In this document: positions 48,544 to 57,940 of the stretch, in pieces
Position numbering within the stretch: position 1 is the stretch's first letter
Layout: the number at the start of each line of letters is the position of its first letter
Translations under genes and position numbers: made by a program
The notes under the pieces: model-generated
What the model was told of the DNA's origin: nothing
What the model saw: only the letters and a program-made list of their open reading frames with translations
The model's database searches: none
Source: an uncultured Bacteroidota bacterium
GTDB lineage: Bacteria > Bacteroidota > Bacteroidia > Chitinophagales > Saprospiraceae
NCBI GenBank assembly: GCA_903925535.1
Contig: CAIYFY010000332.1
Location: forward strand, 1 to 62,966
Length of the DNA: 62,966 bases
Direction: 5' to 3'

Positions 48544-49092
48544 ATGACCGAAACAATTACCCTTCCGTCCCTCCGGAAAACCCGTTCACGTCGTGCATCG
48601 GCAGCCCTGCTGTCGCTGTTCTCAGTGCTTGTTCTGGCCTCTTTCAGACCAGCAGGCTATCCTCCGACTTTCGGTGCCAGTGACGCCGAGTCACTGCAGT
48701 TCAGAAGCGAGATAGTCGGATATGCCCAGAATTTTCTTGGTCTTCGCTATCGCTCTGCGGGTCGCTCACCCCAAACCGGGTTCGACTGTTCAGGTTTCAC
48801 CCGTTTCGTTCTCGATGAATTTGGAATCAGTGTTTCTTCGAGCTCCTCACTTCAGTCCAGACAGGGCATAAAAAAATCGCTGAAAGATGTGTTGCCGGGC
48901 GATCTGGTCTTCTTCGGAAGTGTAGGCAGAATTCAGCACGTAGCCATGGTAGTTGAAAATACACCTGAGGGTATTATTTGTGTGCACAGCACTTGCAGTC
49001 GCGGTGTGATTGTCGAGAATGTCTCCACATCAAAGTACTGGAAACCAAAAATTTTGTTTGCGCGGGATGTCATTCGCGGAGGCGACCTTTAA
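48544..49092 (+). CDS. NlpC/P60 (C40) family peptidase
   Basis: TGFDCSGFTRFVL catalytic Cys; GRIQHVAMVVE catalytic His; N-terminal hydrophobic signal. Confidence 0.9.
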   Translation: MTETITLPSLRKTRSRRASAALLSLFSVLVLASFRPAGYPPTFGASDAESLQFRSEIVGYAQNFLGLRYRSAGRSPQTGFDCSGFTRFVLDEFGISVSSSSSLQSRQGIKKSLKDVLPGDLVFFGSVGRIQHVAMVVENTPEGIICVHSTCSRGVIVENVSTSKYWKPKILFARDVIRGGDL

Positions 49093-49786
49093 AGTTGCTC
49101 AATTTCCTCACCAGTTCTGCGTGTTTTCTTCTGGATATTGGCAACGATACCCCGTTCTCCATAATAATGGACGATACTGATTTTTCCATCAATCTGACAT
49201 TGCTCAGATTGACAAGAAAAGAGTAGTGACAGCGCGCGTACCTGTAGTCGGGAAAACTGTCTTCAAAACTGCCGATATTTCTTGACACGAGGATATTCTC
49301 CTTGTGTGTAACAATCGTGGTGTATGGCCCGTCTGCCTCCAGATAAAGGATGTCGTCGTGCCTGATTTGCCTCTGCTCGCCACTTGTATTGATGAGTACA
49401 AACTCACTCTCGTTATTTCTGGTTATATCATTAATCACTCTCTGAACTCCTTTGCAGAATTCGTCGTCATCAATTGGTTTCAACAGATAATATGACGCGC
49501 TTTTGTTCAGAGCTTCAATAGCATAGTGTGAGTATGCTGTCAGAAAAATAACATTGAAGGCTCTTTCCGGGAATGCTGACAGTACGTCAAAGGCTGTGCC
49601 CCCCTTTATCTGCACATCCATGAAAACTATATCAGGTTTGGTGCTGTTCAACAGCTCGGTCGCCGATTTGACACTTTCTGCGGTACCAACAATTTTGCAT
49701 CCGGGAAAAAAGTGGTCAATTTTCCTGATTAGAATGTCTTGTCCGAGTTTCTCGTCCTCAATGATCAGACAGCGTATTTCAGGCAT
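49070..49786 (-). CDS. LytTR family response regulator
   Basis: CLIIEDEKLGQDIL, DIVFMDVQIKGG, SYYLLKPIDDDEF; LytTR DILYLEADGPYTTIVT. Confidence 0.93.
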   Translation of the reverse strand: MPEIRCLIIEDEKLGQDILIRKIDHFFPGCKIVGTAESVKSATELLNSTKPDIVFMDVQIKGGTAFDVLSAFPERAFNVIFLTAYSHYAIEALNKSASYYLLKPIDDDEFCKGVQRVINDITRNNESEFVLINTSGEQRQIRHDDILYLEADGPYTTIVTHKENILVSRNIGSFEDSFPDYRYARCHYSFLVNLSNVRLMEKSVSSIIMENGVSLPISRRKHAELVRKLSNFKGRLRE

Positions 49787-52730
49787 GATAACTGATTTTA
49801 ATGGTGGCAATGGTCCCTTCCTTGCTGACAGGATCTGCGTCTTCAAATGTAAGCGTGATGTTCATATTATAAATTTCCTGTGCAATCTTTATCTTCTTTT
49901 CGATCAGCTCCATTCCTCTGGACTGGTGATTGGGTTTGTTTCTGTTGATCATTGCTGAATGGGTTCTGCCAATACCGTCATCTTTTACGGTAATAACAAG
50001 GTTGTTGTCATCACCTGTGCACACAACTCCTATGTGGCATTTCTTTTCGCTGTGTGCAATACCGTGAATAACCGAGTTTTCTACCAGCGGTTGCAGAATA
50101 AAGGAGGGTACTTGTTTGCCTCTGATACTGTCAGGGCAGGTTACATGAAAGGAGAAACTGTTGTCGAATCGCTCCTGCTGCAGTCTCAGGTATAGTTCTA
50201 CCAGACTGATTTCTTCTCCGAGAGGGAGTATGGTTTCATTGCTTTTCTCAAATGCTTTTCTGAGCAGTACCGAAAAGTTACTGATCATTTTTTCCGCTTT
50301 GTCAGTACGACCCAGTGAAACCAGTGATTTCAGGTTGTTCAGTATATTGAATACAAAGTGAGGATTCATGCGGGACTGAAGTGCCTGCATCTCGAGTGTC
50401 AGAATGGTCGTTTTAGTCTGAAAAGCTCTTTCCTGCTCCTGTTCCCTGCGTATCACTACAAGGCGAATGGCAATTGCCGTCAGGATAAGGACGGTAATGA
50501 TGGATAATATCTGAAACCACTTGTTCTCATAAATATGTGGTTTGACAAAAAACGAGAACGAGGTTACCGGACTGAACTCGGGATTGCCGGCATCAACAAC
50601 GCGCAGGTAGAGGGTGTACTCGCCGGGAGCAGAAATCAGCAATCCGAATCTGGTCTCCTTTGAAAGGGCGCTCCACACAGAGGTTCCGCCTTCGCGTTCA
50701 AGCTTGTATTGCAGGTAGGAGTTCCTGATGCTCTCCTGATTGATGGAGCCGGCTATTATCTCCAGATTTTTGGTGCCCCTGTCGAGGACGCGCGGCAGGG
50801 AGTCGGATGGCACGCCGTCTATAAGCACATGATCTATATAGGCCAGAAAAGGTGTTTCTGATATGACAGGTGGTTTGAATGAGACCAGCCCCTGAACTGT
50901 GGGAAAAAAAAGACGTCCGTCGCTGCCCAGACAATAGTTGTTCTGAAATCCCCCGTTGAACTCGGTATTGATGATGCCATGTGCTTCATCGTAATGGAAA
51001 GGAATCAGCTGGTTCAGTTTATTTCTGTAAAAATCCCTCAACATATTTTCATTAACGGCCCAAAGTCCGTTATTGGTTGTAATGTACAGTTTCCCGTCGC
51101 CTACTTTGGCCAGGGTGAATACATCATACGGCAGTACACACTGTTTTTTTCTGTTGATGGAGGTAAGAACACCGTTTTCGTAACAATACAGACCTCCGGC
51201 ACTGGCCCCTATCCACAGTAATCCCTCCTGATCTTCATAAAATGCACGAACTTCCTTTCCCTGCAGTCCGTCGGCCTGGGTGAGCATTTTTTTGATGGCG
51301 CAGTCTTCCGTGAATATGATCACCCCCGTTTCTCCCCCTGCACACACATCTCCGTTTGCCAGCTGGCAGAAGTTGATGAACAACTTCTGAATTTTGTCCG
51401 GATACAGGGGACTAATTTGACGGATGGTTTTCCCGTAGGCTATTCCCTGGTCGGTGGCAATCCAGTAACCTCCCTTGCGATCACGGAAACAACCGGTTAC
51501 AATTGGTCCGGGAATTTGAGGTGGTCGTAAGCGGCCGGCTATCTTTCCGTTCTTTAGCATGAATAGTCCGGAGCCCCACGTTCCTACAGCCAGCGTATCA
51601 CCAAACGTGGCAATAGAAATGAATGTACCCTCCGGGAATTTGTGCTCCATCAAGGTGCGGATACTGTCGGTCCGGGTATCCATCAGCAAAATCCGGGTGT
51701 TTTCAATGATAGCCAGTTTTTCCGGACCGTGCATGACAACAGAACCAAGTGAACGATCTCCGATTACCCCCGGACGGTAATATGTACGGGCGTATTTGGG
51801 CTCCAGCCGGAGCACTCCTTTGTTGCCCGTTGCTACCCACAGCCTGCCACTTGAAGCGTCGTAGGCCAGTCCGTTCAATGAATGAGAGGGGAGTCCGTCG
51901 CTTTCACCGTATTTTTCAGACCCGCCGGGAAAAATCCTGAATAGCCCTGAGTAGGATGACAGGTAAAAACTGTCGCGGCCCGTTATAACCAGACTGGTGA
52001 AACCGGGTGTGGAGTTGTCATCAAATAAAGAAATAACCTTGCCATCCTTGATTCTGTACAAATCATTGCTGCTCAATATCAGGAAGGAGTTGTCATACGG
52101 ATCTTCCCTGATCTTTTTGATTCCGGATATATTGTGAACTTTCAATAATGTTTTGGCATCTGCAGTAAATTCATACACCCTGTCATAATCCGACATCACG
52201 ATAGTGTTCCCGTTGTAGCAGATTTGCTCACAGTTTTTCACACCTGTACTGACCGAACCAGCAGGCGTAAGCAACGGATACCTATAGTGAGTAATTACCC
52301 CGTCCGAACTGATAGTGATTAATTCGTCACCACGGGTACAAATGGCATTGGAATTGCCGAGATAACGGGCTTCATGCGTTATTTCATACAACTCATCGTT
52401 GGATGTAAGCCCGTATGTGATGCTGTGTTTGTCATTGTGGTAAAGTTTGTCAACAGGAGAATTCGGGATATTTATAGGCAAAAGTTTAATGTGGTAGCCA
52501 TCAAACAAATAGATGCCGTACTCCATGGCAAACAGTATATGCCCGTCAGACTCACAAAGAATGTCCAGGGTATTGTTCCCCGAGAGACCCTTGTTCCTGT
52601 AGTACTGATGCACAGAGAAAGGAAGCCCGGACGCGACCGATGGCGGAATCAGTATCCCAGCTTCCTGTGCGTGGACAGTCCGGACGACCAAACTAAAAAT
52701 CAGGATTTTTACGAGACGCAGAAAGCGCAT
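49779..52730 (-). CDS. Two-component sensor histidine kinase with Reg_prop propeller and Y_Y_Y domain
   Basis: Propeller repeats (YDASSGRLWVATGNKGVLRL, FYEDQEGLLWIGASAGGLYCYENG); Y_Y_Y-like APGEYTLYLRVVDAG; LQSRMNPHFVFNILNNLKSLV; LQPLVENSVIHGI. Confidence 0.92.
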   Translation of the reverse strand: MRFLRLVKILIFSLVVRTVHAQEAGILIPPSVASGLPFSVHQYYRNKGLSGNNTLDILCESDGHILFAMEYGIYLFDGYHIKLLPINIPNSPVDKLYHNDKHSITYGLTSNDELYEITHEARYLGNSNAICTRGDELITISSDGVITHYRYPLLTPAGSVSTGVKNCEQICYNGNTIVMSDYDRVYEFTADAKTLLKVHNISGIKKIREDPYDNSFLILSSNDLYRIKDGKVISLFDDNSTPGFTSLVITGRDSFYLSSYSGLFRIFPGGSEKYGESDGLPSHSLNGLAYDASSGRLWVATGNKGVLRLEPKYARTYYRPGVIGDRSLGSVVMHGPEKLAIIENTRILLMDTRTDSIRTLMEHKFPEGTFISIATFGDTLAVGTWGSGLFMLKNGKIAGRLRPPQIPGPIVTGCFRDRKGGYWIATDQGIAYGKTIRQISPLYPDKIQKLFINFCQLANGDVCAGGETGVIIFTEDCAIKKMLTQADGLQGKEVRAFYEDQEGLLWIGASAGGLYCYENGVLTSINRKKQCVLPYDVFTLAKVGDGKLYITTNNGLWAVNENMLRDFYRNKLNQLIPFHYDEAHGIINTEFNGGFQNNYCLGSDGRLFFPTVQGLVSFKPPVISETPFLAYIDHVLIDGVPSDSLPRVLDRGTKNLEIIAGSINQESIRNSYLQYKLEREGGTSVWSALSKETRFGLLISAPGEYTLYLRVVDAGNPEFSPVTSFSFFVKPHIYENKWFQILSIITVLILTAIAIRLVVIRREQEQERAFQTKTTILTLEMQALQSRMNPHFVFNILNNLKSLVSLGRTDKAEKMISNFSVLLRKAFEKSNETILPLGEEISLVELYLRLQQERFDNSFSFHVTCPDSIRGKQVPSFILQPLVENSVIHGIAHSEKKCHIGVVCTGDDNNLVITVKDDGIGRTHSAMINRNKPNHQSRGMELIEKKIKIAQEIYNMNITLTFEDADPVSKEGTIATIKISYHA

Positions 52731-52814
52731 GGATTCAGTTTAACGCTAAAGTATTGGATATTCCCGATGATAGTGTACTTCCTGCCGAAAATTTAATAAA
52801 TTTAGGTGTTTTAA

Positions 52815-52846
52815 TCCACTTATTAGGTAGAGATGTCCACTTATTA
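52815..52846. promoter_or_regulatory. Direct repeat TCCACTTATTA x2, 21-bp period
   Basis: Exact 11-bp copies at 52815-52825 and 52836-52846, 85-116 bp upstream of the kinase gene. Confidence 0.5.
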
Positions 52847-52876
52847 AGTAATACTAAAAGCAGTTGGTATCCTGGT

Positions 52877-53021
52877 TACATTTGCGTCAGACTTCTCAAT
52901 TATTTTACCTCTTCATAACCTGAATTTAAGGACATCATACGCTTCATACTTCGGCCATTCAGGCTTGTTTAATCCGGTTTTCGAAGTGAATGCCCACTCA
53001 GCTCGGTGGGCATTCTTATTT
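52877..53021 (+). ncRNA. Candidate small RNA: -7 element TACATTTG to intrinsic terminator
   Basis: TACATTTG 52877-52884; internal pairing CCTGAAT/ATTCAGG (52919-52925/52957-52963); terminator at the end. No convincing ORF. Confidence 0.35.
52988..53021 (+). terminator. Intrinsic terminator hairpin
   Basis: GAATGCCCAC-tcagctcg-GTGGGCATTC then TTATTT on the + strand. Confidence 0.6.
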
Positions 53022-53079
53022 CAGAACCGTGCGTATTTACAGTTGTGTGCGACCGTAAAGGAAAATCCGGCACAGTTTT

Positions 53080-54225
53080 TTAAACACGCTCCAGCAGTTT
53101 GCCGGCTTTCTCCAGCAAATCCTCCGTTTTGGCAAAGCAAAGTCTGATCACTTTTTCATCCCTCAGATCGCTGTAGAACGATGAAACCGGAATGGCCGCC
53201 ACGCCATATTCTGTTGTCAGGCGTTTGCAAAAGTCAAGATCACCCTCGTCGCTGATGTCGCTGTATGAGAAGAGCTGAAAGTAAGTGCCTGAACAATGTA
53301 ACGGCCTGAATCGGGTGGCTGACATAGCACCGAGAAAGAAATCCCGTTTTCGCTGGTAAAAGTCAGGCAGAGCCAGATATTCATCCCTGTGCTGCATGAA
53401 ATCGGCGAAGGCCGCCTGCATCGGGTGATTGGCGCTGAATACATTGAACTGATGTACTTTCCTGAATTCTCTGGTCAGTGCTGGCGGTGCTATGCAATAG
53501 CCGGTTTTCCATCCCGTATTATGGTAGGTCTTGCCAAAAGAATAAATCGCCAGCGAGCGCTGATAAAGTGAAGGATACCTCATCACGGATGCATGAGGCT
53601 CTCCGTCATAAATCAGATGCTCGTACACCTCGTCACTCATCACAATCACGTCGGTACCCTGAAGTATAGTTTCAAGCTCCCGCATATCTTCTTCCCGCAG
53701 TATGGTGCCTGTCGGATTCTGCGGGGTGTTGATACACAGCATGCGCGTACGCGGGTTGACTAGTTTTTTCAACTCCTGCCAGTTTACCCTGTAGTCCGGC
53801 GCCGAAAGCGCATAAACTACGGGTACACCTCCCATGGTCTCCACTGATGGCCTGTATGAATCGTAACAGGGCTCTATAAGTATCACCTCGTCACCAGGGC
53901 GTACAAAAGCGCCGATGGCACAAAAGATAGCCTGTGTGCCACCCGCTGTTATGGTAATTTCAGTATCCGGATTCACCATACAGCCATACAGCATCTCCAT
54001 TTTTTCTGCAATCCGCTCCCGCAGAGCCATCAGTCCGGGCATGGGAGAGTATTGGTTCGCACCGGATGCCATGTGCCTGCTTACCAGCGACTGGAGTTCG
54101 GGCGAAGGATCGTAGTTGGGAAAACCCTGCGACAAATTGACGGCTCCGGCTTCACTGGCCAGACCCGACATGACTGAAAAAATGGTGGTGCCGACATTGG
54201 GCAGCTTGGAGTCAATACGCATCAC
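53080..54225 (-). CDS. Class I/II aminotransferase (methionine aminotransferase/YbdL-like)
   Basis: AVNLSQGFPNYDPSPEL, NTPQNPTGTILREEDM, YSFGKTYHNTGWKTGYCIAP. Confidence 0.92.
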   Translation of the reverse strand: MMRIDSKLPNVGTTIFSVMSGLASEAGAVNLSQGFPNYDPSPELQSLVSRHMASGANQYSPMPGLMALRERIAEKMEMLYGCMVNPDTEITITAGGTQAIFCAIGAFVRPGDEVILIEPCYDSYRPSVETMGGVPVVYALSAPDYRVNWQELKKLVNPRTRMLCINTPQNPTGTILREEDMRELETILQGTDVIVMSDEVYEHLIYDGEPHASVMRYPSLYQRSLAIYSFGKTYHNTGWKTGYCIAPPALTREFRKVHQFNVFSANHPMQAAFADFMQHRDEYLALPDFYQRKRDFFLGAMSATRFRPLHCSGTYFQLFSYSDISDEGDLDFCKRLTTEYGVAAIPVSSFYSDLRDEKVIRLCFAKTEDLLEKAGKLLERV

Positions 54226-54233
54226 GGTCCCGG

Positions 54234-54635
54234 TTAATAGTCCGAGTCGTCGGCAATATCATCGCTGTCGTCGCGGCGGCGGGTGACGATGATGTGGTCA
54301 TCCTCGTCACTGGATCCTTCGGCGAGATCGTCATCGTCTTCGCCCTCTCCATCGAACTCATCGTCGACATCCACATCAACTATGTCTTCTTTTACAGGAA
54401 CCTCGTCATCAAATTCTTCATCGTCTTTCACCAGGCGTTTGGCTTCCTGTACAGACATGCGAATGAGATAGTAGGTGTCCTCCGTTTCGAATGGAAGGGC
54501 AGATACTTTTTTGCCATCCTTGTCACTGTAGGAAACAAGGTGATCTGCGTATCCCGTTGGATACTTTTCTCTGATAGCGCGGACGATTTCATCCGTGAGC
54601 GCTTGATAATCTTTGACGACGCGTTTTTTAGCCAA
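54234..54635 (-). CDS. Hypothetical protein with highly acidic C-terminal tail
   Basis: Starts MAKKRVVKDYQALTDEIVRAIREKYPTGYADHLVSYSDKDGKKVSALPFETEDTYYLIRMSVQEAKR, then an Asp/Glu-rich tail. Confidence 0.75.
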   Translation of the reverse strand: MAKKRVVKDYQALTDEIVRAIREKYPTGYADHLVSYSDKDGKKVSALPFETEDTYYLIRMSVQEAKRLVKDDEEFDDEVPVKEDIVDVDVDDEFDGEGEDDDDLAEGSSDEDDHIIVTRRRDDSDDIADDSDY

Positions 54636-54746
54636 GGGTCGGTAAAAGGTTGTGGTTTTATAATTCAGTCAGGCAGAAATGCTGTCGCAGTTTCTGATAG
54701 CGGCAAATTTAAGCGAAGAGGATTTTAAACCTGAAATATTTTGAAC

Positions 54747-56777
54747 TTAAAATTTCAAATCAATTATTCTTACAATCTCTACCCTGCGTTCCCGGGCTGC
54801 ATCCGGATGGTAAATTGAGTTCTTTTCATCGGTTATTTTATCACTTATACCCACTTTTGAGGCTGTTTCGCCCAAACTTAACTCGCTGATCTTCAGATGA
54901 CCGCTGTCAATATATTTTTTCAGTGATCCGTCCTGCCAGGTCTCCAGTTCGTTCATCACGCTCTTTATTCGACGCCTGGCCAGAAAAAGGTTGTAGTCGC
55001 TTTCCGCGCGCGGACTGGTGAAGCCGCGGAGCTGTATTTCCCATGTTTCTCCTGATTCCAGCCGCTCCAGCAGCAGTTCACACAGCTGGCCAAGTCGCTC
55101 GGCACCCGCTCTTACTTCTTCGTCAAAGAAGCTGTCAGAAGCACTTGCGGCCTCACCGGCATCGCTATCCTTCAATCCAGCCGTAAAGCGCGCCCTGTAC
55201 TCGTCGCGGCGTGCGAGGTAATTGCCCACTGTTTCAGCGTAAGTTTTTCTGGTCTCCGGATTTCTGGTTCTGCTGTCGGGCTGATCGTTGTCGAAGTAGA
55301 GTGGCAAGCCGCCAAAATCTTCAGGACTTTCAACATCGCTGACAGGCGGCTTTACTGTCGCGGTGTCGGGTTGCTGAACGGGCTCCGGCACCGGTGTAAC
55401 AGGCGTGAGTCGTGTTGTGTCGGGCTTCAGCCTGAATGAAAAGAGGTCGTTGCAGCAGGTTTTGTTTTTTTCATCCAGGTAAAAGGATCCCGGACGGTTA
55501 CTGCTGAGGTATCCTTTGTCGCCCTGTGCTGAGAGTATCATGTACAGGTCGTTGTAAGAGGAGTTGAGCCCGGGTCCTGCATTCACAGGTTTCTGGTCTT
55601 TTTCGGCGTAGAATATATCCTGACCACCATATCCGGGCCATCCGTCGGAGCTGAAGTAGAGCCGGCTCGTGTTACTGTCGTAAAACGGAGTGATGTCGTC
55701 GCCCGGCGTATTGATTCCGGGCACATTCACGGGTTGTGAAAAAGAGGGCAGGCTGGCCAGTTGTTTGCCCGGAATGGGGATATTGCACGGACAAAAATAG
55801 TTGGTGTCAAGCGCCACACTCCAGATATCCAGTTTGCCGCTGCCTCCCGGCCGGTCGCTCGCAAACCAGAGTGTCAGCGACTGGTTGCTGCTGTCGTAAC
55901 CGACGTTGGGGTGGGTGGCGGTGTATCCCGGCATGTTCACAACGGGTGGCAGTTTTTTGGGTAACAGCCACTTGTTGCGGCGATCCAGCGCAGTAACCCA
56001 GATTTCACACCGCTTCTCCGATGCATTGATGTCTTTGCACAAGGTGAAGAAAACGTAACGCCCGTCAGGCGTGACGGCCGTATGTGCCACATGGGCCGTG
56101 TCTGTAACAGGGAATCCCCGGCCCGGCTCGCGGCTTCTGCCTGAAGCGACGGATATCATTATGCGGCTCATTCTGGCCGACTTTTTGCGAAGCCTCCCGG
56201 ATTTTTTTTCGAAACGGGCGGATGAGTAGTAAAGGGTGTCTCCTGCGAGCGCGGGTGCGAAGTCATACCAAGGACTGTTGATCTCTTTGCCCGGGTGTTT
56301 TACTTCTGCCTGCAACTGCCCCGTTTCCAGTGAGCCAATATCCCGGCAAAGACTGGCCTCGGCGGCAGCTTTATTAAGGTACATAGTATCTGTGTCGCCG
56401 GGAGCCGTTTTCAGGAACAGATCGAAGTTTACAGCGGCGTTGGTGTAATCCCCGCGCATTTTCTGAACTTCAGCCAGTCTGAAAAAGAGAAGCGGAAATT
56501 TTTTGTAGCTGCCGGTGTCTGTTTCGAGTATTTGCCTGAAGGAGTTCTCTGCCTCCTGGCAGGAGTAGAGCAGTCTTGAACACTCGGCGTACCTCCACAG
56601 CAGATCGCTGTTGCCTGGCTTGCGATTCAGCAAATCGCCATAGTGTCTGACAGCAGCGCCGTAGTCTTTGGCATTGAACGCCGCCTCGCCTGCGCGCCTG
56701 TACGCACGCAGCGACTGTCCCATCAAAGTGGAAACACCAAGGAGGCACCATAAAACAAACAATACCCTAAGCCGCAT
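54747..56777 (-). CDS. OmpA family protein with TPR and PD40 propeller
   Basis: N-terminal TPR-like repeats; PD40-like DGRYVFFTLCKDIN, LWFASDRPGGSGKLDIWSV, LYFSSDGWPGYGGQDIFYA; OmpA C-domain QLRGFTSPRAESDYNLFLARRRIKSV. Confidence 0.92.
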   Translation of the reverse strand: MRLRVLFVLWCLLGVSTLMGQSLRAYRRAGEAAFNAKDYGAAVRHYGDLLNRKPGNSDLLWRYAECSRLLYSCQEAENSFRQILETDTGSYKKFPLLFFRLAEVQKMRGDYTNAAVNFDLFLKTAPGDTDTMYLNKAAAEASLCRDIGSLETGQLQAEVKHPGKEINSPWYDFAPALAGDTLYYSSARFEKKSGRLRKKSARMSRIMISVASGRSREPGRGFPVTDTAHVAHTAVTPDGRYVFFTLCKDINASEKRCEIWVTALDRRNKWLLPKKLPPVVNMPGYTATHPNVGYDSSNQSLTLWFASDRPGGSGKLDIWSVALDTNYFCPCNIPIPGKQLASLPSFSQPVNVPGINTPGDDITPFYDSNTSRLYFSSDGWPGYGGQDIFYAEKDQKPVNAGPGLNSSYNDLYMILSAQGDKGYLSSNRPGSFYLDEKNKTCCNDLFSFRLKPDTTRLTPVTPVPEPVQQPDTATVKPPVSDVESPEDFGGLPLYFDNDQPDSRTRNPETRKTYAETVGNYLARRDEYRARFTAGLKDSDAGEAASASDSFFDEEVRAGAERLGQLCELLLERLESGETWEIQLRGFTSPRAESDYNLFLARRRIKSVMNELETWQDGSLKKYIDSGHLKISELSLGETASKVGISDKITDEKNSIYHPDAARERRVEIVRIIDLKF

Positions 56778-56876
56778 AGAGGTATGAACCGGAATTCAGG
56801 TTGTTGGCGCGATGAACAAGTAGCACAATTGACGCATGGGCTATTGCGGAGGAAGCGCGCGGATTACAGACAATGA

Positions 56877-57872
56877 TTAAAAGACAGGACACGTTCGGGT
56901 GCCGTTCAGCAATGGAACCGGTATCCTGTTCCAGACAAGAGCAATTTCCATGCCACCTCTGCCACTGGTAGCGGTATTAAATGAGGAAATGTTTAAATCA
57001 TAACTAATTCCCAGCGTCCAGTTGTTCCTGTCAACCTGAATGGAGGGTATCAGCGCATCGTTTATACGGTGGGCTACAGCCAGCTGAACTGCGGTATGAT
57101 TGGCCGTTCCTGTGGTCAGTATACGGCGGTAGCCGGCCCCGATCAGTATCTCCCGGGCTGAAGCCATCTGTTGCCAGGCACCGAACAGTACGGCATCGTC
57201 CATCTCTCCAGCCTGAATCACACTGTGAATATACAGGTCTGTTCTGGCTGGCAGTTTATTGCCGCCGGCCTCGAATCCGACATCGGGCCTGTTGATGTGG
57301 CTGAGTCCGCCGCCCGCCAGCACCGAATTTCTGTTGTATTCCGCCTTGTATTGCCAGCACAGGCCTGCTGTGAAGGAGGGCGAAACGCCTGATGCCGCCG
57401 GAAATGACTCGCGGCTCGGCAGCGACGGATCAAAACTGTCGCCGCCCCACTGATTCTGGAATGTGAGGTTGCCCGTTTCTACCCGGCGTTGCACAAGAGA
57501 AAGGCCGAATCCGGCGCCGAGACGGTGCTCCGGCGAAATTTGCTGGCCAACCGCCGCGGTCAATCCCGCCTGCAGCCACTCGAGCCCGCCGTCGCCAGCC
57601 TTGTCCTGCTGTAACAGCAAGCCCAGGCGCAGCAGACTGCTGCCGGAGCGCGCGGCCGTAAAATCGAAGGAGCCTGAAAAGGTTTCATAGGCCACCGGAA
57701 CGCTCTGCCACTGACTCCTGTACAGACAGGCAGCACGCATGTCGCCTGGTGCAAGGGCCGGGGCGGCCGGAGTGAGTGTCACCGGGTTCAGATAGAACTG
57801 GGAGAAGTGAAGATCCTGCCCGTATATGGTGACAGCTGAGAAGATGATGATTATTGCGAGGTTATAACGCAT
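56877..57872 (-). CDS. PorP/SprF family type IX secretion-associated membrane protein
   Basis: QDLHFSQFYLNPVTLTPAAPALAPGDMRAACLYRSQWQSV; barrel pattern; C-terminal TCPVF. Confidence 0.92.
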   Translation of the reverse strand: MRYNLAIIIIFSAVTIYGQDLHFSQFYLNPVTLTPAAPALAPGDMRAACLYRSQWQSVPVAYETFSGSFDFTAARSGSSLLRLGLLLQQDKAGDGGLEWLQAGLTAAVGQQISPEHRLGAGFGLSLVQRRVETGNLTFQNQWGGDSFDPSLPSRESFPAASGVSPSFTAGLCWQYKAEYNRNSVLAGGGLSHINRPDVGFEAGGNKLPARTDLYIHSVIQAGEMDDAVLFGAWQQMASAREILIGAGYRRILTTGTANHTAVQLAVAHRINDALIPSIQVDRNNWTLGISYDLNISSFNTATSGRGGMEIALVWNRIPVPLLNGTRTCPVF

Positions 57873-57940
57873 ATTTTAATGTCGGCTGGCACAAATTTAA
57901 ATACAAATCACCACATTTGCCCCCCAATATTCTTGACACC

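Noticed and set aside
54294-54728. 144-aa hydrophobic plus-strand ORF resembling a membrane protein
   Set aside because: Mirror of the Asp/Glu-rich tail (GAY/GAR codons read as Val/Ile/Leu/Phe on the opposite strand).
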